A DNA stretch of 64,000 nucleotides, from the NCBI GenBank assembly GCA_009792885.1, contig WMCF01000025.1, forward strand, positions 4,572,697-4,636,696. The letters run 5' to 3'. The DNA comes from Eremophila alpestris peregrina (taxonomy: Eukaryota; Chordata; Aves; Passeriformes; Alaudidae). The notes under the pieces are model-generated. The model saw only the letters and a list, made by a program, of their open reading frames with translations. It was not told the origin of the DNA and did no database searches. Positions 37,101-47,885 of the stretch are shown here, piece by piece; the first letter of the stretch is position 1; the number at the start of each line of letters is the position of its first letter. The position numbers were made by a program, and so were the translations under genes.

Positions 37101-37970
37101 TATTTGCAGACTTGTCTCCTAAGTGGTTTACCAAAACAATGGAAACTAATGGGGATTTTTATAAAATACAGGCAATTTACAGAAAATAAACTCTTCTACC
37201 TTGGAAGAACTACTTGTGATTTTGTTCCTTTCAGAATGCATGCACATATATTATCTAAAATTGGATATAGCTGGAACTTTCTGATTTGTTGAATGGCTCC
37301 CCAGGTGAAGAACTGTTTCTTATTGTTATTCAACAATATACATGTCATATGTCCAATGAAAAATATATTTGATTTATTTAAATAATACTGTAACTTAATG
37401 TACCATAACTACATTATTGTACATACCAACATTATTACCTTTGTAATACTACTTTGCTGGGGTATCACTAGTACTTCAAATCTAACTTTTTTTAAAAAGA
37501 TACCTTTCTAATATAACATCTGATGTTTATTTTTATTCCCATTTCAAAGAAAGATAAAGATACACATCTTCTGGAACGATAATTGAAGAGTAAGTGCATG
37601 TAGAAAATATGATATCCTCTCTTTTCTCATTAGGAAAATAGGAACTTAACTATCTTCCAGAAGTCTACAGAATTGAGGGAAAGCCTTACACAGCCCCTCA
37701 GCAGGCCTGACCAGATTCATTGTGATTAAGAATAAAGTCTCTATGCTTGAAAAATTCCATGGTCATAGATTTGTTTTACAAATGTTAATGTTTGTCTTCT
37801 TTGGAAATTGATGGGTACTACTCTGCTGATGAGGTTAGAGTCTCAAAGCTTTTGTGTGGACAATTCCATCCGGAAGCAATTCCATCATTTTATCTAATTA
37901 GTTCAATTTAAGTTGAATTTAAAGTAAGAATGTTGGTATAGATATGGGAATTTGCACTGGTATAATTAGT
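34121..37970. other. Unannotated AT-rich stretch
   Basis: No gene or recognisable transposon in 3.8 kb. T-runs occur near 36295 and 36535. Open frames are at most 88 codons and have no coding character. Confidence 0.5.
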
Positions 37971-38108
37971 CTGGAGAGTTGGGCAGAGAGAAATCTAAGG
38001 AAGTTCAACAAAGGCAAAGGCAGGGTCCTGCATCTGGGGAGGAATAACCAAGTCCCAGCACAGGCTGGGTATGGATCTGCTGGGGAGCAGTTCTTCAGAG
38101 AAGGACCA
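37971..38108 (+). mobile_element. CR1 LINE internal fragment, sense
   Basis: The sequence runs through AAGTTCAACAAAGGCAAAGG, GGTCCTGCATCTGGGGAGGA, ACAGGCTGGGTATGGATCTG and TTCAGAGAAGGACCA. These match the CR1 segment near the end of ORF2 (the part usually reading AGGTCCTGCACCTGGG). It stops abruptly at about 38108 without the CR1 3' terminus, so the copy is truncated on both sides or interrupted by the segment to its right. Confidence 0.85.
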
Positions 38109-38169
38109 TTTATATGATATGTATGACATGATAACATATTATCTGAGCCACAAGAAAAATCCCTTATTC

Positions 38170-38943
38170 TTTTTTTTTTTTTTTTTAAGTCATAGCAAGA
38201 CCCCAAAGAGTCATGTGGTCACCCTGGGAACAAAGAAAACAAGATGGCAGAGAAGACCCCCTCTGAAGATGGCAACTTCCATAGCAGACTGTGTGGACCA
38301 GAAGACAAAAACAGCTTGGCAGAGAAGCCCCTTTTTGGCCCATATTGTGGAGAGAAAGGAAAAGCAACACAGCAACCAAGCCTCTGGGATGACACGACTC
38401 CCTCCTCCTGCAAACAACTGATGGGGTCAGGGGCAAAACAAAACCTGGAAAAACATCCCTATTTTTGTCCAAAAGGTTCCAATGCTGCTGATATTGCTGA
38501 AGAGCCTTCCCAGCAAGTTGAAGGTCCAACCCTTCCTTGGCAAGAACAGCAGGCAGCTGGAACTGGGGTAGTGGCTGGAACTCACAGACAGAGGGTCTGA
38601 CTTTTCTGGCATGTTGCTGTGGCTGCAGGCAACAGCTGGAAATTTGTGGAGTGGGTTCCCTCAGCAGGTGGTGAAGGTATTGAGAAATTTGCTCCAAAGT
38701 AGTTTTGGATTGTGAAATGCAGCTTTCTGGGTTCCAACACATAAAGCGAACACAGCCTCCTGTCCATTCCCATTTTAAAGGGACAAAGTGCACTTCCCCT
38801 CCATGAATCCAAGGTAAAGCATAGAAGTTCCTTTCCCAGGTATTGGGTTTTGAAGAGACAAGACAGTGATAATCTGGGGCAAGTTGGCATAAGAAGATAC
38901 AGAATACAAAATTATTTTTGGGGCACCTATTGTTGCTGGGCAA
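38170..38943 (-). other. 252-codon open frame abutting a poly(A) run (minus strand); origin unknown
   Basis: On the minus strand an uninterrupted frame runs from 38943 to 38185. It ends at a TAA whose two A residues are the first bases of a 17-A run (T17 on plus, 38170-38186). A long open segment ending in poly(A) is what a retroposed transcript can look like. The conceptual protein has no recognised domain. It is rich in Ser, Pro, Gln, Cys and Leu, and contains a near-duplicate GASLPSCF / GSSLPSCF from an internal nucleotide repeat (CTTCTCTGCCA twice). A plus-strand frame of 118 codons overlaps it. No AATAAA precedes the poly(A) and I found no target-site duplication. I think a fragment of an LTR element or other repeat is at least as likely as a retrocopy; a real gene is unlikely. 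Confidence 0.35.
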
Positions 38944-40175
38944 ATGTCAAAACAAGTTCAGGATTTTTATTTTCAACTGATAATATCCTGTGGTGATTTA
39001 TGGATCTTTTTTTCTTTTTATGTTGCATATCCTGTAATAGATGTAAGGTTTTGTATGAGCCTTCAGAGTTCCTCCCACCTCTTTATGGATTAGCAGAAGT
39101 GTACATGGCTGTGTCTACTCTGTCCTGATTTCCAGCAGTGTAAAATTTGTATTCAGCCTTTGTCTCTTCAAGTTAAACTGAATTCTAGTCACTAGAATGC
39201 AGTGGCTTTGGCTGTTAGTCAGCAATTGTTTCCAGGAAGGCATTACAGCATGGCAAAGTAGTTGGTTTACCTTCAGGGTAGAATCAATGTAGGGCAGTTT
39301 TAACTCTGTTGTGCTTGTTACTCATTGACTATGAGGATGCATTTATTACAGCAGGACTACTTTAATCCTGAACATTAGGAATTTGTAGCGTCTCCTACTT
39401 TCACTGATTTTAATTTTTGTGTATTACTGGCACACTTAATAATATTGCAAGGGGCACAATTTTTTAGGACTATCAGACATCTAAAATAGGAGAATGCCTT
39501 CAGATCTGTCCTTTGGTTTTTAGTCATATATTCTTATTTTGAGAGCAAACAAAATTATTTTATTAAGATTATTAGAATTTTAAATCTAGGCTTAGCAGTA
39601 AAGTGTATATGTCCCTACACTCAGTAGACCCAAGTATTTGACACGTCTTAATTAATTTGTAACAAGGGTTTTCAATTTACCCAAGAACTTTATTATGTGA
39701 AGCATATTTTCGTTCAGCCAGAGAATGGTCTAATTTAACTGTGTTGAGCAGATATAACTTCCATAGTACTGACAGACCTATCCTCAGATTGAAGGATTCA
39801 AAAGGAGATAAGGAACAATGAGGTCAATGGGGCTTGCCTACTGAGGATAAACTTTAGTTATCCTCATAGCTGTGCGACTTGAGAATTTCTGCTTATGGAA
39901 TATAGAAATATTCCAGAAAGGTTTTAAGGATATTGTCAAAGAAGATTTAGTAAAGGAGCTCACAAAAAGGCTTATGTAGATGATCCTTTTTTGCCCACAG
40001 GAAGTTCTTTCACTGCAAGATCAAAGTCAGACGTAGGGAGATAGGGATGATAATTTTGATGATGGTTTTAGGGTTTGTTTCCCTCCTCCTTCAAATTATC
40101 TTCTCATTTAATTTAAAAGGGTGGAAAAACTATTTGCAGTATCATGTTACCTCAGTGGATTACCTAAGGAGAAAA
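38944..40175. other. Unannotated stretch
   Basis: No gene or recognised element; AT-rich. Confidence 0.5.
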
Positions 40176-40261
40176 TAATTTTTATTAGTTAACATTAGAG
40201 TACATGAAAAAGATGAAGTAATTTTTATTAGTTAACATTAGAGTACATGAAAAAGATGAAG
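40176..40261. repeat. Perfect 43-bp tandem duplication
   Basis: The unit starts TAATTTTTATTAGTTAACAT and ends ATGAAAAAGATGAAG. It occurs twice head to tail (40176-40218 and 40219-40261) without a mismatch. Complete identity implies a very recent duplication, a polymorphic allele or an assembly duplication. No N is present here, unlike at 34022. Confidence 0.95.
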
Positions 40262-43200
40262 TATGTGCCTCAGTTCTGAAAAAGGACATGGAAAATACCA
40301 AAGAACACCATACCGGGACATCATCCAGGTTTAGACCTTAACCACTTGGTTTGAATCCATCAATATAGTTAGATCACCAGAAAATACATTTGATAAATGC
40401 TGACAGAAAACTAAAGGCAATTGTTATGCCATAGCAGGAGCAATAAATTAGCTATTCAAAACTTGTAAGTGAGGCAGTCATGGGGGGAAAAACCACAGTC
40501 TCTACATGCTTGTTAAAGTGGATTAAATTATGTGAGGCCTCTGTTTATTTGGTCTGATTCAACACAAACACACGTAATTTAAGATGTGTGAAATCCTTTC
40601 TTTTATAGACACATGAGGTATCCCAAATGACTTTTCAAATAGTTGGAGTAATCGTTTCAGCCAACCTGTTCCTAAACCATTATTCTGATCCTGTAAGAAG
40701 CTGTAGCTTAAATTTTTAGGCAGTGTTTTCTATGAAAGATTAAATTGTATTTTTGTTAGTATTGTGCCACAAATGTTGAAACTTTTTGGTGCATAATATA
40801 CTTTACACTTTATTTCTCTTACCAGTATTAATAGGTAGAATATTTGTTCTAATGATTTTGCCCTTCAATTGAGAAAGGAAACTTATTTTCCAGGTGTCCC
40901 TCAGCTTTTCATTCAGTTGTCTGTTTTGTAAATATTTTGGCCACAAAAGATTTGTTTCACAGTCTATAGTGATGATAATGTCAATAGAATTAGGTAAGGT
41001 ATAGAATTCATTAGTTTAAGGTTTTGACACTCCTTTTCAGAGATTAGTATTACCTGTTGGTTAGAGTAATGCATATTGGACCTGTTCACAGGGTGTTCCC
41101 TGAAGCCTGGATCTCGTGGAACCAAAGCAATGTTTTATTCAGGTGACTGCCAAAGGCTACTGGACTGTGGTGTAACATACCAGCTACAAAATACATAACT
41201 GAATCTGGTCTTGCTTTTATTGACTGTTAAAGGACATTTGGCTTTGGTGTCATAGTCAAAAGGTCTGGCTTCCTGGAAATCTTGTTAGTTTCTATTAAAA
41301 AAGGAATGGATTAAGAATATCTTTATTTAATATGTTTTATTTTCTTTCAATCAACAATATCCTTTACATTTTAAGCATGTTACCTAAATATGTCCTTATG
41401 ATATCTCTCATGCTATGGATCTAGTGAATCACATATTTGCTGCACTGCCTTTTTCTGCAATAAACAAGTTTTAGAATAGTCTACCTTCTAGACCTTAGGG
41501 TGAAAGATTGTGTAGGTGAGAACCTAATCCTTCCTGTGTACGTACAAACCTGATAGAGGAGAGTTTTTGTCTTCTACCTAAAGGGAAACTGGACTATGTT
41601 ATTTATTTAACTGCAAAAGAAAATGCACCTAATCCATTCATAATGCCATGTTTGTGCTAGAACAATTAGGGAAAGAAGAAAAAGCTCAGAATAACTCCCT
41701 GAAGAATCTCTTGTAACTTAATTGTACTTCTAGGACTGTTTTTAAAAATCATGAATTTTTTTTATCTATTTGTAAAATATTTCACTAAGTATTCTAGTCC
41801 TGTTTCCTCAGGAAGCGATATTTTTCAAAAGGGGGTTTCAGTACTCTCTTCACAAAGGAACATTTATCATTTCCAAATACACCTATTTACTCAAAGCCCC
41901 ACTGTAAAATGATTCCATGGCATTGCTAGTTCCCTGTTTACCTAGGTGGTGAAACTCTCCATTTCCCCTAGCTCTCCTCATTTTCAATGAAGATCACTCA
42001 TTTCACAGATAACTGAGATAGCTATATGAGTTAATAATGCTGTAGCAAAAGTAGATAAATTTTATTTCAAGAAACGGCCAAAATCTGTATGTGAATTAAA
42101 GGTAAGATAAAGAGATCAAAATTAAATTAAAAAAAAATTAAAAAACTACCAACTTTTCTAGGAGGAACTAGCCACCTTTTAGAAGGAAACAAAATAAAAT
42201 AACTGCCATAGGTGAGAAACTGATGTTCATGCATGCACTATAGTGGCTAAGGAATTCAAGTAAATGCCATTGCATTTAAGTAAATAAGCCATTGCATGAA
42301 GTACTTGTTTCTTACTGAAGTGTTGAAAGCAATTGCATTTCAGGCTGTCTGGATGTAAATTACCGTGTAGTGATGACTAAGGCTTTTCTTTCAATAGAGA
42401 AAACACTACTTTTCAAGATTTAGCAAAAGAGCTTTTCACTGGTTCATGGACCCCAAGTTCACGTTTTTCTAAGACCTGTGGTGTAACATCAGCTACTCAT
42501 GAACCAATTCCAGGGAGAAAAACTAAAATATTTTTTCAATCTTTTCCCTTGTACTTCTACTAGCAGCAGTGGCATTCTGAACAAGTAGATTTATAGCATT
42601 GCCTTTAACTCATCTTAGTTCAGGTCAAATTTGATCTAAATTTCAAGTTAGAAAATTACATGACTTTGGAAGCTCTCATAAATGTCTATTTCTGTTATGA
42701 ACTGACTGTTTAGTAAGTGCTTATTTCTCCTACTTTTTTCCAAGTGAGTAAATTCAAAGTCAGAAAGGTGAAAGTAGCATCCACAAGTTGCAGTTGTAAA
42801 GATGATATACATGGCTTTTTTGTTCTGTTCTTCAGTGGTCTTACATGCTTGAGAGGAAAGATAGCAAGGCTGTGGGGTTGCAGAATAGAAAATAGCGTGG
42901 CTGCTGACTGGATTTTTAGTGTTAAAATTGGCCTTTGTTTCTGTGGTAGAGCAACTGTCTCCATTTGAAGAGATTTATCACTTGGCTGCTTTATCTCTTG
43001 AGATATCAGGTAACCCCAATGCTATTTGCTAAAGCATGCAGCTGGCTGCCAGGGACATCTGCAGGAAATAGTCTGACTCTAGAGGAAATTTGACTTAACT
43101 CAGGAGAAGAATTCACTGACTATATATATATTGAGGTTTCAGAAAGGGGATTAATTTTTAGTTTAGAAACAAACAAAGACTTTTGAGGCCCTGGCTATAC

Positions 43201-44299
43201 AAATAATAAAATGAGCATCTAAAATCTCTATTACTGCCTATGTCTATTTTGAAGTCTTTAATGCAGAAAGAATATTTTGTTGGGGTTGAGAGACTCATCA
43301 ACTTGGTATTTAAAACACAGAATATTGTTTTAAACTTGAATTCTCCTAATGTGAGAGGGAAATGATGCAAGAGTGCTGCTTTGAGCCCACACTTTTTTCT
43401 GCCCTATACTGAGCATTGCACTGAAATACATATTCTTGCATTAGCATACTCAGGGCTCCCTCAGTATCTTACCAGGCACTTCTTTCATAAAACATTACAA
43501 CTAATGCATTATGCTTCTGACTGTTGATTATGGGTGATGTTATGACATGTCCCTTTGGGTTATGCACAGCACGTTAATTTTTACATGAGTTGGCTTTGTA
43601 GAGAACATCTACATTTCTAGGTAATCCGTCAGTCTGTGAGCATAAGTGCCATGCTTAGTGAAGAGAAAGAGATCATGTTTCTGTTTTTATTCTGAAGTAC
43701 TCCTAGCTATCTTGGAAACTATTCAACAGAGTAAGAGATAACAACAACTATAGACACTCTGTGTGAAGGAAATCTGGACTATGATTTGAAGTGGCACAAC
43801 CAACTCCAGAACAAATCTGGTTTTGGCCTTTCTTCTTCTGTTGCTCTTCAACCAGTATCTCTTGGTTCTTCTTTCTCTGTTTTTGTTACTTTGTTGCTCA
43901 TACTCCTCGGGAAAAACATATTTCTTGCAGCCATTTTATTTTGCCTACTCTGTACCAGGAGAGTAGAAGCCAAGCAGTAAAAGCTGTGACTTGTTGGGGG
44001 TGTCAGCTGGAGGGATATCTGACCAGGCATAGGGCTCTTCAGTGGGAGCCATGCTGTGAGTTCATCTTAGCAGTGACACCAGCATCTTTGTCAATGAAAT
44101 GTTTTCTCTTCCTTGGAGGAGACTAGGTGTGTCATGCAAGGCAGTGACTGGGTTTGGAAAGGCAAGCTTCTCCAAGACAATCCCGGTTTCTAAAGTCTCT
44201 GTCTACACAGAGGATGTGAAAACGAAGACCAGTGTCCTTGTTTGCAAGGACAGTGCCACATTTCTACCTTTTTGCTAAGCAATGAGGAATACAAATCTT
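40262..44299. other. Unannotated AT-rich stretch
   Basis: No gene or recognisable transposon in 4 kb. An imperfect 20-22 base tandem repeat with core AAGTAAAT and CCATTGCAT lies at 42258-42299. The matched pair of opposite-strand frames at 42710-42968 and the frame at 43791-44126 show no protein family. Confidence 0.5.
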
Positions 44300-44425
44300 G
44301 GATGGATGGATGGATGGATGGATGGATGGATGGATGGATGGATGGGTGGATGGACAGATGGATGGATGGATGGGTGGATGGATGGATGGATGGATGGATG
44401 GATGGATGGATGGAGGGAGGGAGGT
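44300..44425. repeat. (GGAT)n tetranucleotide microsatellite
   Basis: About 126 bases of GGAT repeat carry a few interruptions (GGGT near 44344, GGACAGAT near 44352, GGGT near 44372) and a GGGA-rich right edge. It creates long WMDG- and HPSI-type repeat frames on both strands, which are artefacts. Confidence 0.97.
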
Positions 44426-46689
44426 AGGCAAGAACTGTGGAACATCTGGGCTGCTTGTTATAGAGAGTATGGATTTTACAGTAGGGAGACCTAGGGAAGG
44501 AGCTGAAGGTTGACACAAAACCACTTGATTGGCAATTCAGGAATTGGATGCATATATAGAAAATGAGAGGGCAGGTTAAACCAAAGGGAAGGATATGTCA
44601 TTAGAAAAGTGGTGTTGGGAAAGGTCAGGGGATTTAAAATTATTTAATATACTGGATATATGATGTGCCCTATATGTAAATGTGTCATGACTATATTGGA
44701 GTCTGTGTAGAGGAAGGAATGTGGAGGCATCTCTTCTTCCACACCTTAATATCTTCTTTTGTATCCTTAACAACTACATTAGTCTTCCTTACCCTTTTAG
44801 AGTTGTGTAAGTATAATGTTTTCATGTTTGACAACTCAGAACCTCCCACAGAAAACAACCTATAAATCACTTTTGCTACCTAAAGCATTCAGAGTAGCTG
44901 TGATGTTTTGGAAATATGAGCTGATGAGCTGCTCTGGTTGTTTTCGGAAGACTATTTCTTCAGTCCAACCAGTGGAAAATATGTTATCTTCTAATTTGTG
45001 TCAGGCAATTTTGAACTTTATGGAGAGATACTGTGACAAAATTAGCTCTATGCTCCTTCAAACAGGGTTTTAAAAGTTGATATCTATGCAGATTGTTAAA
45101 TTGGTTTCTGTAGAAGGTGAAGAATTGAGAATAACAGTGTAGCACTTAAAATGCTGTAAATAGTCCTTCATTGTAATAGACTGATGTGAGACAGTCTTTA
45201 TTTAGACCATGTTATTACAGCTAATTTGGAGTAAATATTGCAAATATTTTATTTGTCTCAGCAGACCAAAAACAAATTGCAAAAAGAATAAAACTTTATT
45301 GCTTTATCTGGGAAAACACTTAAAGCCCTGAAATAAAAGATGGGAGGAATGCAGACCTCATAATTTTTTGTGTACTTAATGATACTTTATCTGAAAGGCA
45401 AAAGAAGAACCTGTTAATATCTTTTAAGATTTGCTTTTGGAGCAAGAGGGTTTTGTATCTCTAAAGAGGGAAAGCATTGTAGAACAAAGGAGGTAAAAAT
45501 GTTCTATGTATATTTTCAGAATTTCATGTCTATGAGCTGATTTTTTCCTGGCATGAAGGTCATTGACAGTGAGAGACAAAGGTAACAGACAACAGAGTTG
45601 AGCAGAACATGCAACCATTTAAATATCCAAAGGGCAGGGAGAGGAAAAGGAAGAGTGGGAATGAAATCACTTACTGAAAAGTTAGAGTTGTTTTCTTTGT
45701 TCTTCCATTATCTTGCAGTTTTACTTTTAGATGTGAGGAGCACTAGGGATGAGGGGGAATAGAGAAAAAGCAGGAAATAGAGAAGAAAAATTGATGTGGT
45801 GTTCTGCATCAGGAGTACAAGGTGGTTCCTTGTGCCTTGTTTTAGCAAATGAAAGGGTGTCAGCGGAAGTAACACACCAAGAGTGAGGGAGACTGACTTC
45901 TCTGGATGCTAAGAGCTTTTAACAGCAGAGCCTTAAGTACTGGTAAGTGGAGTGGAGCCAAGTACTCAAATTGCATGGTGTAATATGGTGCGGAGTTTTG
46001 CTGGAGCAATTCTACCTAAACAGATGTTGCAGAAGGTCTACAAATCTGTTGTTTCCACTGATTTTCTGCTTATTAAAATGGATTCCCCTTATTTTGAATG
46101 AATAAAAAAGGTTTCTGGGCCAAGCATTATAGTTCTCATCACCTACCAAATTTCTAAATAAGAAATACTGATGATAGTTGGAAAAGTTTTTGTTTGGTAG
46201 GTTATGTTTCTGGAATAATAATAAAAAAAAAAAAAAAACAAAACAAAAAATTAAGTGAGATGGTCAAGTGTCTGGAGGTTGTTTTGGCGAGTTTACTTTT
46301 TTTCTCCTCCGATGATGTGTCTGAAACATGCAACAACTTGTGGATATAAAAAGACCCATTTGAATTGATGACTATTCTCATGATTCTCTCATCATATAGC
46401 CTCTTGCCTTACCAGGAATTCTCACGAACATTGTAATTGAAAAATCTAATTTATTTCATGCACTTTAAAAGAAAAAAAAGTTTCAAGCAAAGCTGCAACT
46501 GTATATACCAAGGCTGCTAGTTTTTGTGGTACTGAAACTGAGTTTTCAATGTCATTGCTCAAACCATGAAGTGCTATTGACATCAGTGTATTTAACCCAG
46601 CTCACATTAGGCAGCTTCACAAATGGATAGGTACAGATAACTGCAACTCATTTATTGTTACTTCCTATCTACATTCTTTAATGATGCTG
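44426..46689. other. Unannotated stretch
   Basis: No gene or recognised element. An A16 run followed by an AAAAC-type tail lies near 46219. Confidence 0.5.
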
Positions 46690-47274
46690 CATCTTTTTGA
46701 AATCCCAGCTCAGCCCTCCACAGGTACCACGTCAGGCTGGGGACACTCCCCAGAAGCAGCACGATCCAGGGAGCGGCTAGGAGCTAAAGCTCCTGCAGGA
46801 GAGGCAGAAGTGCAGGGAGTGGAGGCAAAGAATGAGGAGAGGGTCTTCAGAGTGTTAAGTCCAAGAGAGTTTTATTCTCCAGGGGGAACAGCATCCAAAG
46901 ACCCCAAACTGGGGTGTGCATGAACTTTTAAATGGGGGAGGTCTCAGGGGAGGGGAGAAATCTCTGGGCAATGAGAAGGAAACAGGGGAGGTGCAGGTAC
47001 AATGACAGACATCACAGTAACAAATGAGGGAGTTCTAGGGGAGGGTACAAAGTTTGCAAACCAATCATCTATTGAGGAACTCTGAATTTTCTAGAAGAAG
47101 GGGATAGGATTTCAGGGGATTGATAAAGAGACTAGGAGGTCTATGGGGGATTGACGTGGAAGCCTCTGGACTAAGGGGTAGTGTCAGGGAAGGTTGACAA
47201 TGGGGATTATCAAGCCAGTGCTGTAGGGAGGGAAGAAAGGGGAACAAACCCTTCTGAACATAAAACATACCACA
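46690..47274 (-). mobile_element. Endogenous-retrovirus LTR, antisense
   Basis: Read on the minus strand, the element begins TGTGGTATGTTTTATGTTCA at 47274. A TATA-like ATTTAAAAG lies at 46933-46925 and AATAAA at 46876-46871, followed by a GC-richer U5-like tail. The order U3, TATA, R, poly(A) signal, U5 and the spacing fit an avian ERVK-style LTR. The U5 end (plus-strand left edge) is set only approximately; no clean target-site duplication was found, and no internal retroviral sequence follows on either side. The frames at 46681-46923 and 47065-47337 are LTR sequence, not genes. Confidence 0.6.
46871..46876 (-). terminator. Polyadenylation signal of the minus-strand LTR
   Basis: TTTATT on plus is AATAAA on minus. 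It sits about 50 bases downstream of the TATA-like box in the element's own direction, as expected for a short R region. Confidence 0.5.
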
Positions 47275-47474
47275 ACACTTTAAAAAGCATTTCTGCACTG
47301 TTAAAGAATGCAAAGTAGAAGTTTTCCACTGAAACAATAGGTAACCTATTAATTATTACATAATAGAAACTTATGAGATACTGGTAAATTATTAACATGC
47401 TAGCCACCTACCACTAAGTCGCCTGATGAGCAGGCTTAGCCTAGCAGTCATCAGAAGGGAAGATTGGTCACATT
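47275..47474. other. Spacer between two LTRs
   Basis: About 200 bases of ordinary sequence separate the minus-strand LTR from the plus-strand solo LTR. I see no retroviral coding remnant in it. Confidence 0.5.
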
Positions 47475-47885
47475 GATCCTGTAGCAATGTATTTGTATGA
47501 GTTAGGTAATTCTCTGTACCATCCAAACTCCTAGTAACCTTATCAGAATACCTGCAGTCTTGTTATTCAAACCCTCAAGAATTGACCAAAGCCACTGAGG
47601 CAAAAAACAAGACTAAAATAAGAGCAAAGAGCCTGAGAAACTAACCATCAAGAATAAAAACCTCAGATAAAAGTAAGCTCAGCGTGATGATAGTCTCTGA
47701 CCAATTAGGTGCCTTAAGGAGTGCATACTAACCTCATGGACAAGGTGGAGGATCCAAACAAATAATGCGTGATCGAGTGAATATGCATGCTAGAATCTAT
47801 AACTGTTGCTTATTGTAAACAATAAAGTGGCTTCTGCATAACCATATTGGTTTGCTGTACAGAGGTCCGTTTCTCCTGCAGATCC
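47475..47885 (+). mobile_element. Solo LTR (401 bp) with perfect 5-bp target-site duplication
   Basis: The LTR runs from TGTAGCAATG at 47480 to TCTCCTGCA at 47880. It is flanked on both sides by GATCC (47475-47479 and 47881-47885). The ends form an imperfect inverted repeat (TGTAGCA against TGCAGGA). Inside are a CCAAT motif (47701-47705), a TATA-poor promoter region, AATAAA at 47821-47826, and an R/U5 segment with CATATTGGTTTGCTGTAC. This layout is reminiscent of alpharetrovirus-type avian LTRs. No internal region follows, so it formed by LTR-LTR recombination. A 5-bp duplication is shorter than the 6 bp usual for avian leukosis-type integration, so family placement needs a library search. 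Confidence 0.82.
47821..47826 (+). terminator. Polyadenylation signal of the 401-bp solo LTR
   Basis: AATAAA within CAATAAAGTGG lies 54 bases before the LTR end, a typical position for a short avian LTR. Confidence 0.6.

Noticed and set aside
44190..44524. PSIH / WMDG repeat proteins on both strands
   Set aside because: Artefacts of translating the GGAT microsatellite in several frames.
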